DNA of 51,070 bases from CAIQIA01 sp049317465 (GCA_049317465.1 JBMOIF010000009.1:1-51070), one strand, 5' to 3'; numbered from the stretch's first letter, positions 30,894-39,317 are shown. Numbers and translations: made by a program. The notes: a model not told the origin generated them from the sequence alone.

Positions 30894-32535
30894 TGACGGT
30901 GGGCCTGTCCATGCCGGTGCCGTTGCGGATCCCTGCCAGGGCGTCGATGGCTTCGATCATGCCGGCCAGGGCCTGCTGGGGATCCTGGTTCAGGTTGCCG
31001 CCGCTCGCCACATAGCGCTCGAGATACACCCGTAGGGTCGCCCCCTGGGTGCCGGTGCCCGACAGTCGCAGGATCACCCGGCTGCCGTCCTCCAGGAGCA
31101 TCCGCAGGCCCTGCTTCTCGGTGAGGGAGTCGTCGACGGGATCGTGGTAGGCGAAGTCGTCGGCGGTGGCGATGCGGCTGTCGGCGAAGGATTGGCCGGC
31201 CAGGCTGCCCAGACGGTTGCGCAGGGTGTCGTAGAGGCCGTGGGCCCGGCCGCTGTCGATCCCTTCGTAGTCATGCCGCGAGTAGTAATGGCGCCCGAAG
31301 CGCTGCCAGTGCTCGGCCATCACCTCGGCCACCGTGAGGCGGCGGCGGGCCAGAATCGTGAGCCAGAACAACACCGCCCAGAGGCCGTCCTTTTCGCGGA
31401 TATGGTGACTTCCTGTGCCGAAACTCTCCTCACCGCAAAGGGTGATACGCCCTGCATCCAGCAGGTTGCCGAAGAACTTCCAGCCGGTGGGTGTCTCGAA
31501 GCACGGCAGATTCAGGGCCTGTGCCACCACATCGGTGGCGCTGCTGGTGGGCATCGAACGGGCGACGCCCGCCAGTCCTTCGGCGTAACCCGGAGCCAGG
31601 GTGGCGTTCGCCGTGAGCACAGCCAGGCTGTCGCTGGGGTTCACGAAACAGCGTTGCCCCAGGATCATGTTGCGGTCGCCATCGCCGTCACAGGCTGCAC
31701 CGAAGCGGTAGGCGTCACCCTCCAGCAGCAGGTTGGCCAGGTCGTGGGCGTAAGTGAGGTTGGGATCGGGGTGGCCACCGCCGAAGTCCTCCAGGGGGGT
31801 GCCGTTGCGCACGGTGCCCACGGGTGCCCCCAGCCGTGTCTCGAGCAGCTGATGGGCGTAGGGACCCGTCACGGCGTGCATGGCATCGAAGGCCATCGGC
31901 CAGTCGCCCCGCAGCAGATCGGCGATCAGATCGAAGTCGAAGAGGCCCTGCATCAACTGCAGGTAGTCGTGAACGCCGTCGATGACCTCCACCTTCAGGC
32001 TGCCGATGGCGTGGCGGCCGGGGCCATCCAGGGGGAGGGGCTCTCCGGTCACGATGCGGTAGTCATCCAGCTGCAGGGTGCAGGCATGGATCGCATCGGT
32101 CAGCGACTCGGGGGCCGGGCCGCCGTTGGCCCCGTTCACCTTGACGCCGAAATCCCCCTCGGGGCCGCCGGGGTTATGGCTGGCCGACAGGATGATGCCG
32201 CCGATGGCCTGATGCCGGCGGATCAGGTGGGATGCGGCGGGGGTGGAGAGGATCCCGCCTGTGGTGAGGATGAGACGGTCCAGGCCGTGGGCGGCGGCCA
32301 TGCGGCTGATCACATCGATGGCGTGCCGGTTGCCCCAGCGGCCATCACCGCCCACCACAAGGGTGCCCCCTGCCACGCCGGGCAGGGTGCGCAGCACCGC
32401 TTCGATGAAGCTCTCCAGGTAGTGGGGTTCACTGAAGCGTCGGCTGCTCTTCCGGAGACCTGATGTGCCGGGTTTCTGGTCCTGGAAGGGCTCGGAGAGG
32501 GAGACGCGCTGCAGGGCGCCAGGGGTGAGGGTCAC
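30886..32535 (-). CDS. pgm: Phosphoglucomutase (alpha-D-glucose phosphate-specific)
   Basis: This enzyme interconverts glucose-1-phosphate and glucose-6-phosphate, feeding glycogen, sucrose and cell-wall sugars. The 549-residue protein contains the phosphoserine loop SASHNPGG (active Ser about 119), the metal-binding 'ACDGDGDRNM' and the substrate loop 'LCGEESFGTGSHH'. The C-terminal phosphate-binding motif 'VILRLSGTGTQGATLRVYLE' is also present. The GTG at 32535 is the likely start because the N-terminal 'VSLSEPFQDQKPGTSGLRKS' motif is then near residue 10-30. It is divergent from the small secreted gene at 32668. Confidence 0.95.
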   Translation of the reverse strand: MTLTPGALQRVSLSEPFQDQKPGTSGLRKSSRRFSEPHYLESFIEAVLRTLPGVAGGTLVVGGDGRWGNRHAIDVISRMAAAHGLDRLILTTGGILSTPAASHLIRRHQAIGGIILSASHNPGGPEGDFGVKVNGANGGPAPESLTDAIHACTLQLDDYRIVTGEPLPLDGPGRHAIGSLKVEVIDGVHDYLQLMQGLFDFDLIADLLRGDWPMAFDAMHAVTGPYAHQLLETRLGAPVGTVRNGTPLEDFGGGHPDPNLTYAHDLANLLLEGDAYRFGAACDGDGDRNMILGQRCFVNPSDSLAVLTANATLAPGYAEGLAGVARSMPTSSATDVVAQALNLPCFETPTGWKFFGNLLDAGRITLCGEESFGTGSHHIREKDGLWAVLFWLTILARRRLTVAEVMAEHWQRFGRHYYSRHDYEGIDSGRAHGLYDTLRNRLGSLAGQSFADSRIATADDFAYHDPVDDSLTEKQGLRMLLEDGSRVILRLSGTGTQGATLRVYLERYVASGGNLNQDPQQALAGMIEAIDALAGIRNGTGMDRPTVIT

Positions 32536-32667
32536 CGGTGGCCGACGAAGGCGGCCCCAACCTATCCCCGACAAGCCTGGTGAACCTGTTTTCAGCCTGA
32601 CTCCTCCTGGGGCAACCGTTGGCCGTGGTCCCTATGGTCGAGGACAGTTCGACCGAGGCCTGACGCC

Positions 32668-33012
32668 ATGGCGCCGGCACTGCTGCTGCGGGGCATCGCC
32701 CTCGTTCCCCTGCTGGTCCTGGTCCCCGGCGTCGGCCGGGCCGCTCCGGCCCTCCCCTTCCCGCAGGCCCTCGAGATCTCCCGTCGGGCCGCCGATGCCG
32801 TCGTGCGGCAGACGGGTTCGGAGAACTGCCTGCGGGGCAAGCTCACCAACGCGATGGTCACCCTTTCCGACAGCTGTGATGCGAGCGGCCGCCAAGACAC
32901 CCTCTGCCGGCTTGCCGATCAGGTGGTGATGGAGACCTCCAGCCTCACCATGACCGTGATGGAAGATACCGCCCAGAAGCTTCTGCGCCTCACGGCCGTG
33001 GCTGACCGCTAG
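32668..33012 (+). CDS. Small secreted hypothetical protein
   Basis: The 114-residue product has a signal peptide (about residues 1-25, ending GRAAPA). The mature part is helical and contains 'EISRRAADAVVRQTGSENCLRGKLTNAMVTLSDSCDASGRQDTLCRLADQVV', with three cysteines. I do not recognise the family. It is divergent from pgm across 132 bases. It overlaps the next secreted gene at 32990 by 23 bases in antisense, so the two share their 3' ends. Confidence 0.6.
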   Translation: MAPALLLRGIALVPLLVLVPGVGRAAPALPFPQALEISRRAADAVVRQTGSENCLRGKLTNAMVTLSDSCDASGRQDTLCRLADQVVMETSSLTMTVMEDTAQKLLRLTAVADR

Positions 33013-33373
33013 GCGGCTGAACGCCGGGAGCCGGTTTCTGCGGTTCCCTGGCGGTGCAGGTTGCCATCAGCTCGTCGGCACGCCGCAGCAGATCTTCCCG
33101 TCTTTCGTAGGGGTTGCCGGCCACAGGCACCGCCCTGACCGTCACCGCAAAGGCGTTGTCCTTGCAGAGGGCTGTGACGAAGGGCCTGTCGAGCAGCCGG
33201 TCTGCCCGCTGGCGCGCCTGCTGGCAGTCGCCATCGTCATTGCGCTGGGCACAGGCCACCACGGCGTCGTACACGGGTCGCAGGTCGACCCGGGTCAGAG
33301 GGTCCTCCTGGGCCTGGGCGACCCCCGCCATCAGCAGGAGGGGCAGCACGGCTCCCGGAAGGTGGGGTGTCAC
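32990..33373 (-). CDS. Small secreted hypothetical protein
   Basis: The 127-residue product starts with GTG and has a signal peptide (residues about 1-21, ending AQA). The mature part has Cys residues in 'VVACAQRN', 'GDCQQAR', 'ALCKDN' and 'MATCTAR'. It ends in a Pro/Gln-rich tail ('KPAPGVQPPSGQPRP'). The start overlaps the stop of the phospholipase D-like gene (GTGA), so the two are translationally coupled. Its role may be linked to that enzyme, but nothing in the sequence says how. Confidence 0.65.
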   Translation of the reverse strand: MTPHLPGAVLPLLLMAGVAQAQEDPLTRVDLRPVYDAVVACAQRNDDGDCQQARQRADRLLDRPFVTALCKDNAFAVTVRAVPVAGNPYERREDLLRRADELMATCTAREPQKPAPGVQPPSGQPRP

Positions 33374-34779
33374 GGGGGTGAGCGCAGGGCCGGGCCAGTC
33401 TGGCCGAAGCTGGCCGCTCCGCAGCGCCTGGCCTGACGGGACAGACGCCGCTGAAGCCGTGGCGTCACTCCGAGGCTGGCACCCCGCCAGAGGCGCTGCA
33501 TCTCCCGTTCGGCCTCCGCCGCCACGGCGGGGGCGTGAATGATCAGCAGGGTCTCGTCGTTGGTGGTGGCGGCGGAGGGGCTCCAGTTGAAGCTGCCACT
33601 GATGACCGTCGTTCCGTCGATCACCGCAAGCTTGTGGTGCAGCTTGTCCCCCCGGGCCAGCCGAGGGATGCCGACGGCGGCCAGGGGTTGGGCCCAGGGA
33701 CGGTTCTGCCGCTCCAGGCGGCAGCGCTGGTCCGGCAGTGTCAGCCCCATCAGATCCAGCAGTTCCGAGTAGCTGCGGTAGGCGAAGCCGGGGTCCACCA
33801 GGGCACGCACCCTGACGCCGCTGCGGGCCCGTGCCGCGAGCACGTCGGCGAGTGGCTGGGCCGAGAACACGAACAGCGCCATGTCGACGCTCCGCCGGGC
33901 CCCCGCCAGGTGCTGGCTGATCAGGGCCAGGCCGTTGGCCGGATCATCGTCGGCATGGGGCGCGAACAGCACCTCCACCTCCGTTGTGCCGACGCTGACC
34001 CGGCGGGTGGACCCCGCGGCCTTGCCCGTTCCGAACTGCCCTGACCACAGCCGTTCGAACTCCTCCCGGAACAGGCCGGCCAGAGCAGTGCTGTCAAAGC
34101 GGAAGATGTGGTTGGCGTTGCCGCTGCTGCGCCCGCCGTCGGCATCGCCGTGGATGTCGGAACTGCTGAAGTTGGCCGATCCGGTCACGACCCAGCGACC
34201 ATCCACCACCAGGAACTTGTGGTGCATGAGCCCACTGCCCCGGCTGCCATCACTGGTGTCGTCGTGCACCGGCACGCCGGCTGCCTCCAGCAACGCCATC
34301 GCATCGCCGCGGAAACGCTCGTCGCTGCTCAGCCGGCCATTGCGGTCCCTGTCGGCCAGCGCGGTCAGCTGCTCCAGCCTGTCGCGACCATGGTCGTCGA
34401 GTTCACTGACGTGAAGGAGGCTCCAGGGCTGCCGGTAGGTGTTTTCGACGACCACCCGCACCGAAACACCGGCCCGTTGCCGTTCGATCAGGGCAGCGGC
34501 GATGCCGGGCAGGGACAGCTCCTGAACCGCTACCACCACCTCGGTACGGGCCCGACGGATCGTGTCGATGATCAGAGCCTCCAGGTCGTTGCCCTCACGC
34601 CGGTGTCCCGAGGTGGGGCTGCGGTAGCTCTGGAGTGTGTCGTGGTTGAACGCCAGTTCCACCCCTGCCGGCAGGGGCGGACCCAGCTGTCGCCGTGGGC
34701 TGAAGCTGGCCTGGGCCGTGCAGCCAGCAAGGGCAAGGCCCAGCAGCAGCGCAAGGATCGACTTGGGGTGGAAGCTCAC
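33370..34779 (-). CDS. Phospholipase D-like lipoprotein with an EF-hand loop
   Basis: The 469-residue protein has two HxKx4D motifs of the PLD superfamily: His186/Lys188/Asp193 in 'MHHKFLVVDGRWVVTGSANFS' and His381/Lys383/Asp388 in 'HHKLAVIDGTTVISGSFNWS'. The pair forms one active site acting on phosphodiesters of lipid or nucleic acid. A lipobox (LALAGC, Cys20) places it in a membrane as a lipoprotein. Between the N-terminal part and the first motif lies D-R-D-R-N-G-R-L-S-S-D-E at 143-154, an exact EF-hand calcium-binding loop. Single EF-hand-like loops are also known as dockerin or other calcium sites. The substrate is unknown. Confidence 0.85.
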   Translation of the reverse strand: MSFHPKSILALLLGLALAGCTAQASFSPRRQLGPPLPAGVELAFNHDTLQSYRSPTSGHRREGNDLEALIIDTIRRARTEVVVAVQELSLPGIAAALIERQRAGVSVRVVVENTYRQPWSLLHVSELDDHGRDRLEQLTALADRDRNGRLSSDERFRGDAMALLEAAGVPVHDDTSDGSRGSGLMHHKFLVVDGRWVVTGSANFSSSDIHGDADGGRSSGNANHIFRFDSTALAGLFREEFERLWSGQFGTGKAAGSTRRVSVGTTEVEVLFAPHADDDPANGLALISQHLAGARRSVDMALFVFSAQPLADVLAARARSGVRVRALVDPGFAYRSYSELLDLMGLTLPDQRCRLERQNRPWAQPLAAVGIPRLARGDKLHHKLAVIDGTTVISGSFNWSPSAATTNDETLLIIHAPAVAAEAEREMQRLWRGASLGVTPRLQRRLSRQARRCGAASFGQTGPALRSPP

Positions 34780-34818
34780 CGGGAGCCGAGGATGGGGGGA
34801 TCCCGTCAGAGTTCCCCT

Positions 34819-35022
34819 CTATCCGTGCTCAGGCATTTCGGAGAAGCGGAGCATCAGGGCAAACCAAAGGCAGCTCACCACAAGGGTCAGCAGCACCCCT
34901 GACCCGATGCCCCAGCGGCTGATCACCAGAGGCACCAGCAGCGGCAGAGAGAGGGAGCCTGCCAGGGGCAGGCTCAGCACCAGCCAGCGAAGGCCGGCGG
35001 ACGGGGACCGCTTCAGAACCAT
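34819..35022 (-). CDS. Small two-helix membrane protein
   Basis: The 67-residue product has a basic N-terminus and two hydrophobic helices (about residues 12-34 and 39-58), ending RFSEMPEHG. It is not recognised. Its first codons overlap the last codons of the DUF4912 gene upstream by 10 bases, so the two are likely coupled in one transcript. It lies 39 bases upstream of the PLD-like gene on the same strand. Confidence 0.6.
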   Translation of the reverse strand: MVLKRSPSAGLRWLVLSLPLAGSLSLPLLVPLVISRWGIGSGVLLTLVVSCLWFALMLRFSEMPEHG

Positions 35023-36101
35023 TCAGCCTGGGCCTGCTCGGGGGTGTTGGTGTTGTCTTCGGGGGTCGAACGGTTGAACTGCAGGGTGATGTTGCGGTTC
35101 TGTTCGCCATCGGCCGCCACTGCCTTGATCGGGTAGAGCTGATGACCATCGCGGAAGGGCACCTGAATGCGGAAGGTGCCGTCGGCCGAGAGGGGAACGA
35201 CTTCGTCGCCGATGGTCAGGGTCGCCGAGGGATCGGTGGCGCCGTAGACGATCAGCTCGGCGTCGGCCACCAGCCAGAAGGCCCTCTGACGGGGCATCAC
35301 ACCGCCGATGCCGCTCTCGCTGCGGCCGCTGGCCCAGCGGCCGATGCCGGAATCGTTGATCGACCGCGACAGGGCTGCGCCTTCCTCACCTTCCTGGTAG
35401 GCCTCGGAACCGGTGCCCAGGCGACGCCAGCGGATGGTGGCCGTCTGGTAGAGACGCTCGTGCAGGCTCACGTCACCGGTCTCGACCGGGGTGGGCAACG
35501 GCATCGGAGCGGCTTCGAGCGAGAAGGGCACGAACTGGTCGAGGATCTGCTCGCTGGGATGCAGGGCAGGCACCCGGGCAACGGCCGAGAAGGCGAGGGA
35601 ATACCAGCCGCCGTCCGACAGGCGGAAGCCGAGTTCAACCCGGTAGTCGCGGTCACTCAGGGGGACGGGGAGGTACCACTCGCTGGCGTGGGCGTCGACC
35701 ACCACCTCCTGGAGGGTGTGGGGATGGCTCGCACCGTCCTGGAGACCCGTCACGTCGGAAACCCGCAGGCAGAGCTGACGGGCTCCCACGGCTTCGGCGG
35801 CCTGGCGGCTGGCGTCCGAGATCTCCCAGAACACGTAGGCCCACTGGGGATCCCTTGGCAGAAACACGACGCGGGTGTCTGCCAGGGGAAGGGGGGCGAC
35901 ATCCAGACCTTCCTCGAGTTCCGCCAGGGTGATGGCGGCCTCAACGGAGCCGGGGGCACTGAATTCCTGGCGGTGGCTGATGGCATCCAGCAGCTCCTCC
36001 TTCGACTTGCGGCTGTAGAGCGCAACGCCGAGGTCACTGGCCACCCTGCGAAGCTGACGCAGGGTGAGACGGGCCAGGGAGGAGAGGGACTTGGAGACCA
36101 C
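35013..36101 (-). CDS. DUF4912 protein with N-terminal SAP/Rho-N-like helix region
   Basis: The 362-residue protein begins with 'LARLTLRQLRRVASDLGVALYSRKSKEELLDAI' (about residues 8-41), which matches the helix-extended-helix pattern of Rho N-terminal or SAP-like nucleic-acid-binding modules. Next comes 'VVFLPRDPQWAYVFWEISD' (about 78-97), the DUF4912 signature. A C-terminal part has 'FWLVADAELIVYGATDPSATLTIGDEVVPLSADGTFRIQ', a second beta-sandwich region. Such proteins occur across cyanobacteria with no assigned role. The GTG at 36101 is the likely start. The small membrane gene overlaps its end. Confidence 0.75.
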   Translation of the reverse strand: MVSKSLSSLARLTLRQLRRVASDLGVALYSRKSKEELLDAISHRQEFSAPGSVEAAITLAELEEGLDVAPLPLADTRVVFLPRDPQWAYVFWEISDASRQAAEAVGARQLCLRVSDVTGLQDGASHPHTLQEVVVDAHASEWYLPVPLSDRDYRVELGFRLSDGGWYSLAFSAVARVPALHPSEQILDQFVPFSLEAAPMPLPTPVETGDVSLHERLYQTATIRWRRLGTGSEAYQEGEEGAALSRSINDSGIGRWASGRSESGIGGVMPRQRAFWLVADAELIVYGATDPSATLTIGDEVVPLSADGTFRIQVPFRDGHQLYPIKAVAADGEQNRNITLQFNRSTPEDNTNTPEQAQAEWF

Positions 36102-36205
36102 GGCTTCCGCTTAAGTTCGGGATCACTCTGACCGGTGTTTCCAGTCGTTACAACGACTCCGGGGGCAACGTCAGCAATCGCTGATCCGTCTCGGGTTGTG
36201 ACTAT

Positions 36206-36226
36206 GCAGAATATGCAAGATTCTGC
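36206..36226. repeat. Short inverted repeat upstream of the DUF4912 gene
   Basis: GCAGAAT at 36206-36212 and ATTCTGC at 36220-36226 form a perfect 7-bp inverted repeat with a 7-base spacer. It lies about 105 bases upstream of the DUF4912 start and downstream of the cpcG terminator. It could be an operator or a small hairpin. Confidence 0.4.
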
Positions 36227-36243
36227 GGCGCGGAAGCGGCATG

Positions 36244-36268
36244 AAAAAGGCGCCCCCTAGGGAGCGCC
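36244..36268 (-). terminator. Intrinsic terminator after cpcG
   Basis: On the minus strand the sequence forms a 9-bp stem, GGCGCTCCC with GGGGGCGCC around a two-base centre and one G-T wobble, then five T residues (36244-36248 on the plus strand are A). It lies 33-57 bases after the cpcG stop. It would end the cpcG transcript before the divergent run. Confidence 0.8.
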
Positions 36269-36300
36269 CATGGCCCAGAAGGGCACGATGGTGTTGTGCT

Positions 36301-37062
36301 TCAGCGACCCACGCTGCGGTAGGGGACCTTGGCGAGGTAGTTGCCGCCCACACCGCTGGCGGCAGCCGCCGGTGTGCGTAGGGCCGGCAGAGAACGGACC
36401 CAGGGCAGATAGTCCTCGGGGAAGCCGCCCCGGCGCTGGCGGGAGCGCTCCGGAAGGGTGCGAGCCGAGCCGGTGTAGATGATCTGCGGGAATCCCAGAA
36501 TTCCCCTGTGGTAGGCGTCGTATCGGGGGGAGGTGATGTTGAAGGGCGTCTCACCCAGGTCCCTGGAGCCCACCACCCGATTGCGGTGATAAGGCACGGT
36601 GTCATACCCGAAATTCTCCAGGTATTCCTGGCTGTCGAGAATCGCGTCCACGACGCCCTTGACGCCCTGGGTCATCAGGACGGCCGACCACGCGATCTCC
36701 TCGCTCTTGCCGTGGGTGGGACGGCCCAGCAGCTTTTCCACGAGATGGCGCACCACCTTGTAGTTGCTGTTGAGGTTGTAGAAGCTGCGGGTGAAGGTGT
36801 CCGAGAGGCACAGGGAGCGGATGAAATCCCTGACCGTGATCTGGCCATCCCGCAGCTGTGATTCCAGCGTCCGGTCGCGGTCGACCTTGAAGGCATGGAA
36901 GAAGATCTGACGGTAAGCCGCCTCGATCACGAAATTCTGGTCTTCGCGATCCAGCGCCTTATCGATGGAGATCGCCTTCGGGTCCTCGTCGGAACCCACG
37001 CGGAAGGCTTTCACCCGTGAGTTCTGGGTGGTGGGCGCGTACTTCAGAAGGGGCAGGGCCAC
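36301..37062 (-). CDS. cpcG: Phycobilisome rod-core linker polypeptide
   Basis: CpcG attaches phycocyanin rods to the allophycocyanin core. The 253-residue product begins 'VALPLLKYAPTTQNSRVKAF' and continues with the PBS linker domain ('DREDQNFVIEAAYRQIFFHAFKVDRD', 'LRDGQITVRDFIRSLCLSDTFTRSFY', 'GVKGVVDAILDSQEYLENFG'), about residues 15-175. A basic, Gly/Pro-rich core-binding tail follows. GTG at 37062 is the likely start because it gives the standard N-terminus. It has its own terminator and lies 118 bases after cpcS. Confidence 0.93.
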   Translation of the reverse strand: MALPLLKYAPTTQNSRVKAFRVGSDEDPKAISIDKALDREDQNFVIEAAYRQIFFHAFKVDRDRTLESQLRDGQITVRDFIRSLCLSDTFTRSFYNLNSNYKVVRHLVEKLLGRPTHGKSEEIAWSAVLMTQGVKGVVDAILDSQEYLENFGYDTVPYHRNRVVGSRDLGETPFNITSPRYDAYHRGILGFPQIIYTGSARTLPERSRQRRGGFPEDYLPWVRSLPALRTPAAAASGVGGNYLAKVPYRSVGR

Positions 37063-37180
37063 GCGTGCTTGGCATCCGTCGCAGCCGATCGTAGAAGTCA
37101 CCTCCGGCGGCTTCTGCCGACGGGGCACCGGCACTCACAGTCCGTAACCTTCTCGTCGCCGGCCCGGGGGCGCGGCGACC

Positions 37181-37777
37181 TCACCAGCCCAGCAGGGACA
37201 CCGCCGCTGCCGCCGCTGTCCCAGGGGCCTGGGGGACCCCGGCGTCGTCGTCCCCCAGGCGGGTCTCGATGCAGAGGCTGGCCGTGTTCGACAGACCCTC
37301 GACGGTGCTGCTGCGCAGACGCCGATCCGGCCCCGCGAACCAGAAGCGTTCCACGGTGGTCATGGTTTCGTAACTGGTGCTCAGCCAGAGCTGGCTGCGC
37401 TCGTCGAGGCGGAAGCGTCCCGCCACCGGAGCTGTCTCGGCATAGCCCCGATCCCGCAGGAGCAGCCCATGGCGCCCGCCCCCGTCCTCCGGAATCAGGG
37501 CAAACAGGCTCTCCCCCTCGTGCTGTTCCCCGGCCTTGTCCCAGGCCATCGAGCCACTCCAGCGCACATGGCAGCCCCCCACCACCGTCGCCGGTTCGTG
37601 GCCGTGCATTCGGGCGATGGTCTCAAGCCGCGGGTCCCCGGTCTCGACCATCGCCACCAGGATCAGCGAGCCGCCGGCTTCGGCCTGGCGGTGCAGGAGG
37701 TGGTGGCTGCTCCGCTGGGAGCGCCAGCGGCCGGCGCTCAGGCGGAAGAAGCTCAGGGCATCGACGATCGCGTCCAT
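37181..37777 (-). CDS. cpcS: CpcS/CpeS-type phycobiliprotein lyase
   Basis: This lyase attaches a bilin chromophore to a conserved Cys of phycobiliproteins. The 198-residue product begins 'MDAIVDALSFFRLSAGRWRSQRSSHHL' and includes 'RWSGSMAWDKAGEQHEGESLFALIPE'. 'ERFWFAGPDRRLRSSTVEGLSNTASLCIETR' follows, the beta-barrel signature of the S-type family. Which subtype (cpcS, cpeS, cpeU) and which phycobiliprotein cannot be fixed from sequence alone. It sits between cpcG and a hypothetical gene with a 10-base gap, all on the minus strand, in keeping with a phycobilisome assembly operon. Confidence 0.88.
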   Translation of the reverse strand: MDAIVDALSFFRLSAGRWRSQRSSHHLLHRQAEAGGSLILVAMVETGDPRLETIARMHGHEPATVVGGCHVRWSGSMAWDKAGEQHEGESLFALIPEDGGGRHGLLLRDRGYAETAPVAGRFRLDERSQLWLSTSYETMTTVERFWFAGPDRRLRSSTVEGLSNTASLCIETRLGDDDAGVPQAPGTAAAAAVSLLGW

Positions 37778-37787
37778 GGGGCGGGGG

Positions 37788-38165
37788 TCACGGCTCCGGT
37801 GGCCCCATGCTGCCGGGTCCGCGGGCGACGGCGGCCGTGGCGACGTCGATCAGCTGATCGACGGTCATGGCCAGGGGGCTCACCCCCAGGCCATCGGCCA
37901 GATCCTGGATCTGGATGCCGGCTCCGATGAGCTGATCCACCAGCAGGGTGCGAAAGCGGGTGTCATCGGCCAGGTTGGGCTGGGCCGCCGCCCAGGCCTC
38001 CAGCCGGGCGCGCTCGGGCAGGGGGCCCTCGCCGCGGCCTGCCGCATCCTGAAGACTCCGCAGGGCATGGGCCAGCAGCCGCAGGTGCTGCCGTTCGCGC
38101 AGGGGCAGAGGAACGGCCTCCAGTCGCTGGGATTCCGCGGCAGTGATGGGGCCGGGCTCAGCCAT
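37788..38165 (-). CDS. Hypothetical protein between sufR and cpcS
   Basis: The 125-residue product starts MAEPGPITAAESQRLEAV. It is helical ('RERQHLRLLAHALRSLQDAAG', 'LADDTRFRTLLVDQLIGAGIQIQDLADGLGVSPLAMTVDQLIDVATAAV') and has no Cys, signal or membrane segment. The 'LADGLGVSPLAMTVDQLI' stretch looks like a helix-turn-helix-like end, but this is uncertain. The start at 38165 overlaps the sufR stop by 8 bases and its stop is 10 bases before cpcS, so it is likely part of the same transcript. I do not recognise the family. Confidence 0.65.
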   Translation of the reverse strand: MAEPGPITAAESQRLEAVPLPLRERQHLRLLAHALRSLQDAAGRGEGPLPERARLEAWAAAQPNLADDTRFRTLLVDQLIGAGIQIQDLADGLGVSPLAMTVDQLIDVATAAVARGPGSMGPPEP

Positions 38166-38817
38166 GGCTCGGGTGAGGGGCGATGCGGAAGCCGCAGGCA
38201 TGGTCGCCGTCGAGCCGCCAGTGCACCCGCTCCACCGAACAGTCGGGGAAGGTGCGACGGATCAACTGCAGTTCCTGATCGCAGATCAGCGGGAACGACT
38301 CCGCCACCCGCGAGACCGAGCAGTGGTACTCATGCAGCAGCCAGGTGCCGGTGACCGGCGGTTCGGGATCGGGCAGGGCATCGGCCACGTACCCCTCCCG
38401 TCGCCTCAGCTCCACCAGCTGGCGGATCCGGTCGGCCAGGGGACCGTCACCGATCTGGGCCCTGTAGCTGTCGGCCAGTTGCTCGGCCTGGCTGCGCAGA
38501 AGCGCCTGCACCTGGTCGGGCGGCAGTGACTGGCTCAGGGACTCGAGCAGGCCCAGGGCGAACTGCTCGCTGCCGTCGGGGAAACGGCCGCGGCCGGCTG
38601 GAGTCAGCCGCCAGCGGTTGCTGGGGCGCCCCGGGCCGAGACTGAGGGGGCTGGCCTCCACCAGGCCCTGTTCCTCAAGGCTGCGCAGGTGCCGCCGCAG
38701 CACCTGAACCGACAGGCCGAGGTCGGCGGCCAGGGAGGCGGCGGTGGCCTCGCCCTGGCGAAGCAGCAGGGTCAGGGTCGCCTCGTGGGTGCCCGGAACT
38801 GGCGGGGAGACGGTCAT
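38158..38817 (-). CDS. sufR: Iron-sulphur cluster biosynthesis repressor SufR
   Basis: SufR is a dimeric repressor holding a 4Fe-4S cluster; it represses the suf operon and its own gene when clusters are plentiful. The N-terminal winged helix is 'ATLTLLLRQGEATAASLAADLGLSVQVLRRHLRSLEEQGLV' (about residues 13-54). The C-terminal half has cysteines spaced exactly C-X12-C-X13-C-X14-C, the published SufR cluster motif, within 'EYHCSVSRV...CGFRI'. The gene is divergent from ftrC-sufBCDS. The known operator form CAAC-N6-GTTG was not seen in the 121-base gap between sufR and ftrC. Confidence 0.95.
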   Translation of the reverse strand: MTVSPPVPGTHEATLTLLLRQGEATAASLAADLGLSVQVLRRHLRSLEEQGLVEASPLSLGPGRPSNRWRLTPAGRGRFPDGSEQFALGLLESLSQSLPPDQVQALLRSQAEQLADSYRAQIGDGPLADRIRQLVELRRREGYVADALPDPEPPVTGTWLLHEYHCSVSRVAESFPLICDQELQLIRRTFPDCSVERVHWRLDGDHACGFRIAPHPSHG

Positions 38818-38938
38818 CGGCGCAGCAGGGCCTCAGGAGAGGCTAGGGCTGGGGACCCCGGCAGGTCATACCCTTGCCTTACCCTGGGGAAAGGAAACCG
38901 GGGTGTTTCGTAATTCTCCCGCCCCGATCGAAGGTCCC

Positions 38939-39307
38939 ATGGCCGACTCCTCCGAGCCCACCGGGCAGACCCCTGCAGCCTCCGACAGCCTGGAGGTGAT
39001 TCGGCGGTTCGCCGAGACCTACGCCCAGCGCACCGGCACCTATTTCTGCAGCGACCCCGGCGTCACGGCCGTGGTGCTCGCCGGCCTTGCCCGTCACAAG
39101 GATGAGTTGGGCGGAGCCCTTTGTCCCTGCCGTCACTACGAGGACAAGCAGGCGGAGGTCGAGCAGGCCTTCTGGAATTGCCCCTGCGTGCCCATGCGTG
39201 AGCGCAAGGAATGCCACTGCATGCTGTTTCTGACCGAGGACAACCCCTTCCGCGGGGAGAAGCAGACCATCTCCATCGAGGAGATCCAGTCCCTCAGCGC
39301 CGGCTGA
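38939..39307 (+). CDS. ftrC: Ferredoxin-thioredoxin reductase catalytic subunit
   Basis: This catalytic subunit passes electrons from ferredoxin to thioredoxin through a 4Fe-4S cluster and a disulphide, linking light to enzyme control. The 122-residue product carries CPC-X16-CPC-X8-CHC exactly ('ALCPCRHYE', 'NCPCVPM', 'ECHCML'). A further Cys lies in 'TYFCSDPGV'. The start at ATG 38939 fits the usual length. It lies 10 bases upstream of sufB, so it is the first gene of the suf transcript, and divergent from sufR across a shared promoter region. Confidence 0.96.
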   Translation: MADSSEPTGQTPAASDSLEVIRRFAETYAQRTGTYFCSDPGVTAVVLAGLARHKDELGGALCPCRHYEDKQAEVEQAFWNCPCVPMRERKECHCMLFLTEDNPFRGEKQTISIEEIQSLSAG

Positions 39308-39317
39308 CCCCTCTCCG

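Noticed and set aside
31144..32463. 439-codon open frame on the plus strand
   Set aside because: Antisense to pgm, no recognisable domain and no plausible start signal; pgm motifs on the other strand are clear.
38818..38938. Classic SufR operator CAAC-N6-GTTG between sufR and ftrC
   Set aside because: I looked through this gap and did not find the motif on either strand.
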